From the NCBI GenBank assembly GCA_017446155.1, contig JAFSRI010000001.1, positions 1 to 64,000 on the forward strand: 64,000 nucleotides of DNA, read 5' to 3'. The number at the start of each line of letters is the position of its first letter. Position 1 is the stretch's first letter. Source of the DNA: Clostridia bacterium (lineage in GTDB: Bacteria > Bacillota > Clostridia > Oscillospirales > CAG-272). Below the pieces are notes generated by a model. The model worked only from the letters and a program-made list of their open reading frames with translations. It was not told where the DNA came from and did not search any database. The translations under genes and the position numbers were made by a program. Positions 57,879-64,000 of the stretch are shown here, in pieces.

Positions 57879-57920
57879 TGAGCCGCGCTGATTGCGCGGC
57901 TTTAAATATTTTTTTCTTTT
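57879..57920 (+). terminator. Intrinsic terminator of the yqeG operon
   Basis: An 8-bp GC-rich stem (AGCCGCGC with GCGCGGCT) and a five-base loop are followed by an interrupted T tract on the plus strand. Confidence 0.7.
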
Positions 57921-58004
57921 TAAGATTTATTTAAGAATTTCGGGTATAATACAAGCCATAAACCGAAAAACACTATCGGCAAAAAAGAAAGGCGTGATAA
58001 CATT

Positions 58005-60119
58005 ATGAAAAAAATACGTATTGTTATATTACTTCTCGCGCTCGCAGTGATCCTCTCCTCGTGCGCGGTAAATTCCACCGAGTCGTCAAGTTCCGCGACA
58101 ACCGCAGACAAGCAAACCGTCGGCACGGAAACGACGTCAACGACTGCCGCAACCGAGGCTACGACACTCACCGACCCGACGATAGATAAACCCACCCCCA
58201 CAGGAACGTTTTCGCTCACCGACGAAAACGGAAACGAGCTTTCGTCATCCGACAACATCTACACTATCACCTCAGCCGGCGAATACACGGCGACGGGCAG
58301 TCTTGAAGAAGGACAAATAGTAATCGACGCAGGCGACGACGACAAAGTGACGTTAAATCTTGACGGCGCGTCGATAAGCAATTCGGCCGACGCACCGATA
58401 CTCGCCCTCAACGCTTCAAAGGTCGAAGTCAAGGCGAAAAAGGACACGTATAACACCGTTGCCGACAACAGAGTCGGTACGCCGTCCGAGGACGACGCCG
58501 ATGATAACAACGGCGCGATTTATGCAAAATGCGACCTTGAAATAAGCGGCAAAGGCACACTTGTCGTCACATCGTCTTACGACAACGGCATTAAAAGCAA
58601 AGACGACCTTGAAGTAAAGAACCTCACGCTCAAAGTCGAAGCTGTCGGCAACGCCCTTAAAGGCAACGATTCCGTAACGGTAGAATCAGGAAGTATAATT
58701 CTTGTTTCCACATCGTCCGACGGCATCAAAACATCAAACACCGACGTTTCCTCAAAGGGCAACCAGCGCGGCATCGTCACAGTATCCGGCGGTCAAGTCG
58801 ATATTTACGCTGCGTGCGACGGCATTGACGCGGCATATGACATCGATATTTCCGGCGACGAAACCGTAGTAAATATCTTTACCGGCAAGTATTCCGATTA
58901 TTCCGGCGACGTTGCGGCGAGCAGTGAGATGTATCTTATAGTTCCGAGCGGAACGTATAAGTCCACCTATGATTATTACGGCTACTTCTACAATACTTCT
59001 ACCGACGGCAAATGGGTAAAATTCACGTTCTCTACTATGGTTTACAGCGGAAGAACGTCATATTACGGACTGACGGCAAATGTTCCTTCTGGATATTCGA
59101 GCATGATAATCAACGTCGTAACCTCAGGTCAAACTCCGGACGGCGCAACGTATATAGCAAGCAGCGACGGAGAGAACATAAATACCGCGATGAACGGCTA
59201 TCTTATCAGCTCCGTCACAGACAAACTCATTTCCGGCGACTGGGTCCAGATATCGTCTTCATCAGGAAGTTCAGACAAAACGACTTATTCTTCAAAGGGA
59301 ATCAAGGCGGCAAACAGCATAAACGTTTCGGCAGGTACAATCGTTGTTAAAGCCTCAGACGACGGGCTTCACGCAAACGGCGGCGACGAGCTTGAAAACG
59401 GCTCAAAAGGACTCGGCAACATCACCGTTGACGGCGGCAGCGTCACCGTAACGTCGGCTGACGACGGTTTCCACGCCGACAATGTTCTTACAATAAACGG
59501 CGGTTATGTCAACGTAGCACAGTCGCACGAAGGACTCGAAGGCAATGTTATAACTATCAACGGAGGAGAAGTCTATGTCTACGGCGACGACGACGGTCTC
59601 AACGCCTGCAAGGGCAACGTCACCCCGCTTATCAACATCACAGGCGGCTATCTCGACGTCACAACTCCGTCCGGCGACACGGACGCCATCGACTCAAACG
59701 GCAACATTACAATGTCAGGCGGCACCGTCATCGTAAAAGGCGGAAGTTCAAGCGGAATGGTATCCGGATCCGTAGATCTTGACGGAACGTTGAAAGTGAC
59801 GGGAGGAACGATAATCGCCCTCGGCGGTATTTGCGAAACACCGACAAGCGGCTCTGTCAACACGTATATTTCAAGCGGAACGTCATTTTCGGCGGGATCA
59901 TACACCCTGTCAGATTCAAAAGGAAACGTCATCGTCACCTTTACCCTCACATCGTCTTACAGTTCCTGCTGGATAAGCTCCGACGCACTTACGCTGAACA
60001 ACAGCTACACTCTTACCCGCAGCGGCACGACAGTGCTTTCATGGACTCAATCTTCAAGCACTGTCGGATCAGCCGGCAACAGCCAAGGCGGCTGGGGCAG
60101 CTGGGGCAGAGGCAGATAA
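58005..60119 (+). CDS. Secreted Cthe_2159-type carbohydrate-binding beta-helix lipoprotein
   Basis: This 704-residue lipoprotein has its lipid-modified Cys at residue 20 (LSSC), a Ser/Thr-rich linker to about residue 60, and then a right-handed beta-helix of the Cthe_2159 (PF14262) family. Recurrent Asp-containing turns recur through the sequence: DGIKT, DGIDAA, DDGLHANGGDE, DDGFHADN, HEGLEGN and DDGLNACKGN. Family members bind cellulose-like and polygalacturonate polymers with calcium. The tail ends in a Gly/Trp-rich GGWGSWGRGR. It is a monocistronic gene with TATAAT upstream and a strong terminator. Likely role: surface attachment to plant fibre or a substrate-binding component. Confidence 0.83.
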   Translation: MKKIRIVILLLALAVILSSCAVNSTESSSSATTADKQTVGTETTSTTAATEATTLTDPTIDKPTPTGTFSLTDENGNELSSSDNIYTITSAGEYTATGSLEEGQIVIDAGDDDKVTLNLDGASISNSADAPILALNASKVEVKAKKDTYNTVADNRVGTPSEDDADDNNGAIYAKCDLEISGKGTLVVTSSYDNGIKSKDDLEVKNLTLKVEAVGNALKGNDSVTVESGSIILVSTSSDGIKTSNTDVSSKGNQRGIVTVSGGQVDIYAACDGIDAAYDIDISGDETVVNIFTGKYSDYSGDVAASSEMYLIVPSGTYKSTYDYYGYFYNTSTDGKWVKFTFSTMVYSGRTSYYGLTANVPSGYSSMIINVVTSGQTPDGATYIASSDGENINTAMNGYLISSVTDKLISGDWVQISSSSGSSDKTTYSSKGIKAANSINVSAGTIVVKASDDGLHANGGDELENGSKGLGNITVDGGSVTVTSADDGFHADNVLTINGGYVNVAQSHEGLEGNVITINGGEVYVYGDDDGLNACKGNVTPLINITGGYLDVTTPSGDTDAIDSNGNITMSGGTVIVKGGSSSGMVSGSVDLDGTLKVTGGTIIALGGICETPTSGSVNTYISSGTSFSAGSYTLSDSKGNVIVTFTLTSSYSSCWISSDALTLNNSYTLTRSGTTVLSWTQSSSTVGSAGNSQGGWGSWGRGR

Positions 60120-60160
60120 ATACGCCCTGTCTACCGGATAAAAATCTCTTCATGAAATGC

Positions 60161-60193
60161 AAAAAAGGAAAGCGAAAATCGCTTTCCTTTTTT
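60161..60193 (+). terminator. Strong intrinsic terminator
   Basis: A 15-bp stem (AAAAAAGGAAAGCGA with its complement) closes over three bases and ends in T6. It follows the carbohydrate-binding lipoprotein gene by about 40 bases. Confidence 0.9.
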
Positions 60194-60436
60194 CATTTTC
60201 GGTGAATTATACCGGCGAGTGCAACAGTAAAGAAAAGAATCAAAGTGCACATGAATCTCCGGTAGAATGGAGTTACCACACAACATTCGGAATGAAGAGA
60301 AACATATGCACTACGCGCATACTACCAAAAAAGATAGGATTTGTCTTACGGCAATACTACTGAAAATATTACCGTCAAACACAACAGAAAATGTTTATCT
60401 TAATTTGAAAATATAGAAATCATCATATGACAATTC
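60194..60436. other. Intergenic region with no firm feature
   Basis: The 240 bases between the terminator and the stop of the sialidase-like gene carry no supported gene. A 36-codon open frame from an ATG at about 60305 (MHYAHTTKKDRICLTAILLK) faintly resembles the start of an IS30-type transposase, but it is too short and has no good ribosome binding site. Confidence 0.3.
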
Positions 60437-61510
60437 TTATTTTATATCCAAGAACCAATGTGCGATATTAACGCATCCTTTGCTGTAAGGTACAGACGAT
60501 TGAATAAGCACCCTTTGTCCTCCGTCGGGCAAGTTGAGCACAAGATTATTTGAATAAAACGCCGTCATGCCGTTTTCAGGCACGCAAATAAACGTACCGT
60601 CGTCCCAGTTTATGCCGTCTTTGCTTGTGTAAAGCACAAAATTCATCGGGAGCGTTTTGTCATCACATCCGGAGCGCCCGTGAAGGATAAAACCGCCCTT
60701 CACGCTTGCGACCTGCGGGTTTCTGATGCGTTTTGCGCAATAGCTTTTGCCGTTTTCAACCCAAGTCTTACCCATATCAAAGCTTATGTGGTAAACCATA
60801 TTGAACTCGTCGTTTGCGTCATATTCATAGCATATAATCGCGCCGTCGTCACGCATAGCCATATTGCCGTAAGCGTGACCGTTCGTATCGCCCGGCAGCT
60901 CGCTCCAAAGATAAAAAGACTTGCCGCTGTCATCGCTTCTGTAAATATAATATCTGTCATCCGGTCTTTTTGCAAGCCAGTCGTCGTTTGCAAGCATAAG
61001 CACATATATCGAGCCGTCGTGAACAATCGCGTCATATACTCTTCCCTTTTTGTCGCAGAGCAATGCCGCCTCAGACCAACTCTCTCCCCCGTCCTCGCTT
61101 ATCACTACAACAGGTTCAAGATACGGCTCCCACCCATTAGGATTTTCGTTTCGGATGCATAGGGCGATTATCTCGTTTTCTTTTGTAGATACCGCCTTTT
61201 CACAACTGACGGTAAACGGCTGATTTATAAACGAATCCCATGAATACGGAAAAACCCGCGGAGAATCCCACGTTTTTCCGCCGTCGGTCGATCGCTTGTA
61301 TTCAAGCCAGCCAAAGCCGTTGTGTCCCGGCGCCCACTTGTTTCGCGTGGGGGAACAGTTTGAATAAAACGCCATAACGCACCCTTTTTTATACTCAACA
61401 AGCGCATGGCTCAGATGTCCGCTTCGTCCTGCCTTTTGGTGGTCTACAAACATTATGCCGTTACAGGGAACTTCGCGAGGAGTTATTTCGTAATTAATAA
61501 AGCCGTTCAT
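60437..61510 (-). CDS. Sialidase-like BNR/Asp-box beta-propeller protein
   Basis: This 357-residue protein has at least five Asp-box repeats (STDGGKTW, SEDGGESW, SDDSGKSF, SFDMGKTW, SKDGINW), which mark the blades of a sialidase-type beta-propeller. An FRIP-like arginine motif near the N-terminus is not evident, so true sialidase activity is not certain. There is no signal peptide, which suggests an intracellular enzyme acting on imported sugars. It stands alone. An exo-glycosidase of another family with the same fold is possible. Confidence 0.75.
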   Translation of the reverse strand: MNGFINYEITPREVPCNGIMFVDHQKAGRSGHLSHALVEYKKGCVMAFYSNCSPTRNKWAPGHNGFGWLEYKRSTDGGKTWDSPRVFPYSWDSFINQPFTVSCEKAVSTKENEIIALCIRNENPNGWEPYLEPVVVISEDGGESWSEAALLCDKKGRVYDAIVHDGSIYVLMLANDDWLAKRPDDRYYIYRSDDSGKSFYLWSELPGDTNGHAYGNMAMRDDGAIICYEYDANDEFNMVYHISFDMGKTWVENGKSYCAKRIRNPQVASVKGGFILHGRSGCDDKTLPMNFVLYTSKDGINWDDGTFICVPENGMTAFYSNNLVLNLPDGGQRVLIQSSVPYSKGCVNIAHWFLDIK

Positions 61511-61685
61511 TCTTTTCTACTTACCTCTTTTTAATCTCTGTATTCTTATGCCGAGCCGAAAATCAAAATAGATTTTTGCTCATTCTGTACTTTACAGCCG
61601 ATCAACACAATGAAAAATACCGAAAAAGTCAAATTCTCGCCGATATGTAAAACAAAAGCCGTTTATATATAGAATTTATCAATGC

Positions 61686-62480
61686 TCAATATTTTTCTAT
61701 CTCAATTTTTTCGGCGGTAACTTCCTCACCTAAAAATATCTGTGCCAAATCTTTAAATCGTCTCGGCTCGTCGGAAACATAGTATTCAACACTGCCGGAA
61801 GCCGAGGAAAGCATACCTCCCGCCGAAAGCGTTGCCGCCAGCGAGCGCGCCGCCTCTTTTGAAGGATCGATAGTCACAACACCGGGCAAAACTTTTGAGA
61901 TAGTCTTTGAAATTATCGGAAAATGCGTACAGCCCAAAATAGGCGTATCTGCACCGAAAGACTTAATCGGCGCCAGATATTTTTTGCAAGCCGCCATGGT
62001 GCAAGGGTCGTTTTCGTCAATAAATCCGCACTCGACAAGTGAAACGAATAGCGGGCACGCAACGCCTATGCTATCCGCCCCACCGATTTTGAGTTTTTTC
62101 TCAAAAACCCCCGAAGATATTGTCGCCTCAGTGCCGATTACGGCTATCTTGCCGTTTTTTGTAGCATGAAGCGAACAATCTGCCGCATCATTTACAACGC
62201 CGAAGAGTGGCAATGTAAACTCGTCTTTTATGTCGTCAAGGGCAACGCTGCTGACCGTTCCGCATGCGGCGATAACTGTCTTTACACCGTGCGACAGCAA
62301 AAAGCGCACGTCTTGCCTTGCATATTTTTTTATCGTATCGGGCGAGCGTGTGCCATAGGGAACTCTTCCGGTATCTCCGAAATAAATAATTTTTTCATTC
62401 GGCAACAGTTTTTTCAGCTCCCGCACAACGCCCAGCCCCCCGAGACCGCTGTCAAAAACTCCGATAGGTCTGCTGTCCAT
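61686..62480 (-). CDS. murI: Glutamate racemase
   Basis: This 264-residue enzyme supplies D-glutamate for peptidoglycan. The two catalytic cysteines are C73 (AACGTVSS) and C184 (ILGCTHFPI); FDSGLGGLGVVRELKK and IIYFGDTGRVPYG are typical. The usual ACNT motif reads ACGT here, an Asn-to-Gly change next to the catalytic Cys. It follows prmC by about 125 bp. Confidence 0.92.
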   Translation of the reverse strand: MDSRPIGVFDSGLGGLGVVRELKKLLPNEKIIYFGDTGRVPYGTRSPDTIKKYARQDVRFLLSHGVKTVIAACGTVSSVALDDIKDEFTLPLFGVVNDAADCSLHATKNGKIAVIGTEATISSGVFEKKLKIGGADSIGVACPLFVSLVECGFIDENDPCTMAACKKYLAPIKSFGADTPILGCTHFPIISKTISKVLPGVVTIDPSKEAARSLAATLSAGGMLSSASGSVEYYVSDEPRRFKDLAQIFLGEEVTAEKIEIEKY

Positions 62481-62605
62481 AATTCACCTCTCAAAAATCA
62501 AACAAAACGATTTTTAACTTTATTTTTCCAAACACAAATCAATCCGTTTTCATCGCATCGGAAATGTGAATAGCAAAAAACATGTTACATTTAATATTAT
62601 TCTTT

Positions 62606-63442
62606 TTAAACTTTTACGACACAACACCTCGGGTTGCCGCCGTAATCGTATAATACCTCACAATCAAAACCGTGCTCAGCGCATAGCCGCTCTAAATCCT
62701 GCTCTTGGTCGTATCCTATCTCAAACACAATATATCCGCCGTCGTTTAATGCATCGGGGCAAATATCGAGCAGTCTGCGATAAAACACAAGCCCGTCATC
62801 TCCGCCGTCAAGCGCAATATGCGGCTCATGTTTCACCTCGCTCGATAAGGTATTTATAACGTCAGTCCTTATATACGGCGGGTTGGATATTATAAGATCA
62901 TACTTTTCTCGTCCTGAAAAAATGTCGTCCGAGAACACATCCCTTACAAATACTTCCGCCCTGCCCTCAAAGCCGAGGTCTTTAATGTTTTCTTTCGCAA
63001 CAGCCACAGCTTTCTGCGAAATATCAAACAAATCCGCGCGTGTGTCGCTGCGCGATAGCAGCGCGGCCGCGATATTCCCGCTGCCGCAGCAAATATCGGC
63101 AAAGCGCCCGCCCTGCCTCAAAAGCGCAAGCGCTTTTTCGCACACGCGCTCCGTATCGGCTCTCGGAATCAGCACGTCGGGGGTAACTTTTAAATCAAGT
63201 CCGAAAAAAGTCGTCGTGCCGGTGATATATTCAAGCGGGTTTCCGGTCAATCGCTCATTTAATATTTCCTTGCATTTTTCCTCAACATTTTGCGGCACGT
63301 CATCATTATACCGCATAAAAAGCTCGGCGGAGCCGATGCCCGCCGCATAGCAGACAATCTCCTCCGCCTCGTAATCGCAACTGTCTGCCGAAACGGGCAA
63401 AACCGCTTTTTCTATATATTTTTTCAGTTCAAAATACGTCAT
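62606..63442 (-). CDS. prmC: Release factor glutamine methyltransferase PrmC
   Basis: This 278-residue enzyme methylates the glutamine of the GGQ motif in RF1 and RF2, so it acts on the product of prfB in this window. NPPY at residues 187-190 is the catalytic motif and IPRADTERV with ADICCGSGNIAAALL forms the SAM site. The gene follows the DUF1385 gene by 34 bp, a common order (DUF1385-prmC-prfA), but murI follows in place of prfA. Confidence 0.94.
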   Translation of the reverse strand: MTYFELKKYIEKAVLPVSADSCDYEAEEIVCYAAGIGSAELFMRYNDDVPQNVEEKCKEILNERLTGNPLEYITGTTTFFGLDLKVTPDVLIPRADTERVCEKALALLRQGGRFADICCGSGNIAAALLSRSDTRADLFDISQKAVAVAKENIKDLGFEGRAEVFVRDVFSDDIFSGREKYDLIISNPPYIRTDVINTLSSEVKHEPHIALDGGDDGLVFYRRLLDICPDALNDGGYIVFEIGYDQEQDLERLCAEHGFDCEVLYDYGGNPRCCVVKV

Positions 63443-63476
63443 TGCTTGCCTGTTTCACCATTTGTCCGCAAAAAAA

Positions 63477-64000
63477 TTATTCCGCCGCACTCTGTCCTTC
63501 TCCGCTATCATTTTGCGACGCGCGCTCGCCGTTTGCTTCGTCAAAAGCATCCTGCGTCGGCACATGACCGTTGTCTTTTACTTCGTCAGTGGATTCGTCG
63601 CTTTCAAGCTCGCTTTCCTTCGGGAATTCGTCCGGAAGCGCCCCCTTCGTTGCGGCTATCGCTACCTCTATCATCGAGTCGTCCGGTTCTTTCGTTGTTA
63701 TTCTCTGCATCCAAAGACCGGGCGCCGACAATGCGCGAATGATAAAATTATCGTGTTTTCCGGCATACATCAAAAACTCATATCCTATTCCGCAAACAAG
63801 CGGAACGAGCAAGAGCTTGAATCCCGTGCGGATAAGAATATTAAGAATTCTTACGTTCACGTCAGCCCATTCCCACGGAATAAGCATACCGACGGCAATA
63901 GAAATCAAAATCATCACTATCATAAAACTGGTGCCGCATCTGGGATGGAATCTTCTCTGTGTGCGAACATTTTCCACCGTCAGTTCAAGCCCTTTTTCAT
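63477..64000 (-). CDS. DUF1385 (YqhQ-like) membrane protein, 5' part outside the window
   Basis: The C-terminal 174 residues are visible and the frame stays open to the right edge, so the gene is cut by the window and not by a mutation. HPRCGTSF, two hydrophobic helices, and APGLWMQRITTKEPDDSMIEVAI are hallmarks of DUF1385. The tail after that motif is an unusually long acidic extension (about 50 residues rich in Glu, Asp and Ser). It is co-transcribed with prmC. The family function is unknown. Confidence 0.85.
   Translation of the reverse strand, partial: EKGLELTVENVRTQRRFHPRCGTSFMIVMILISIAVGMLIPWEWADVNVRILNILIRTGFKLLLVPLVCGIGYEFLMYAGKHDNFIIRALSAPGLWMQRITTKEPDDSMIEVAIAATKGALPDEFPKESELESDESTDEVKDNGHVPTQDAFDEANGERASQNDSGEGQSAAE

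Noticed and set aside
60305..60415. 36-codon frame resembling the start of an IS30-type transposase
   Set aside because: Too short, weak likeness, no inverted repeats and no further transposase sequence nearby.

Overview
The window looks like a chromosomal segment of an endospore-forming, anaerobic Clostridia (Firmicutes), most likely an uncultured gut or rumen member of the Oscillospirales/Christensenellales type; this placement is an inference from gene content. Supporting signs are sporulation genes (GerW/YtfJ with its DUF2953 partner, YunB), Firmicutes-type division genes (SepF, DivIVA), IreB, a long-form HPF, lipoprotein signal peptides, PPi-type phosphofructokinase and strong AGGAGG ribosome binding sites. 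No rRNA, tRNA, CRISPR array, intact insertion sequence or phage gene was seen.

Layout. At 1-6.3 kb a perfect sigma-A promoter drives a closed unit made of a TerB_N/TerB_C protein, a BrxC/BrxD-type (DUF2791) P-loop ATPase and a GH2 beta-galactosidase, ending in a strong terminator. From 6.4 to 29 kb nearly everything is on the minus strand: PPi-phosphofructokinase; an ECF sigma / membrane anti-sigma / two secreted serpins / lipoprotein operon; prfB behind duplicated promoters; an rsuA-type pseudouridine synthase; a DacF-type carboxypeptidase; gerW-DUF2953-scpB-scpA; a site-2-type membrane protease next to a candidate structured RNA; engB and lon; a membrane-anchored trigger-factor-like lipoprotein; and lexA with its own LexA boxes.

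From 27.7 to 45 kb come an M14 peptidase, ireB, then a rearranged division and translation block (read leftwards: sepF, divIVA, lspA, rluD, HAD phosphatase, queA, miaA, an HlyD-like protein, ylmE), then upp, a second RluA-family synthase, mtaB, a second D-Ala-D-Ala carboxypeptidase, nadE and malic enzyme.

From 45 to 64 kb a plus-strand operon nusB, Kae1-like, xseA, xseB, ispA and yunB is followed by a radical-SAM gene, a small accessory patch (a frameshifted DUF3784-like gene, a GNAT acetyltransferase, a Cys-rich protein), an RlmD-type methyltransferase, hpf, yqeG fused by ATGA overlap to a YhaN-like SMC ATPase with a membrane hairpin plus a small two-TM partner, a secreted Cthe_2159-type beta-helix lipoprotein, a sialidase-like protein, murI, prmC and a truncated DUF1385 gene.

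Most genes are housekeeping. The parts most worth attention are the TerB/DUF2791/lacZ unit, the sigma-anti-sigma-serpin operon, the duplicated prfB promoter, the structured RNA near 20.6 kb and the yqeG/YhaN-like/two-TM module.
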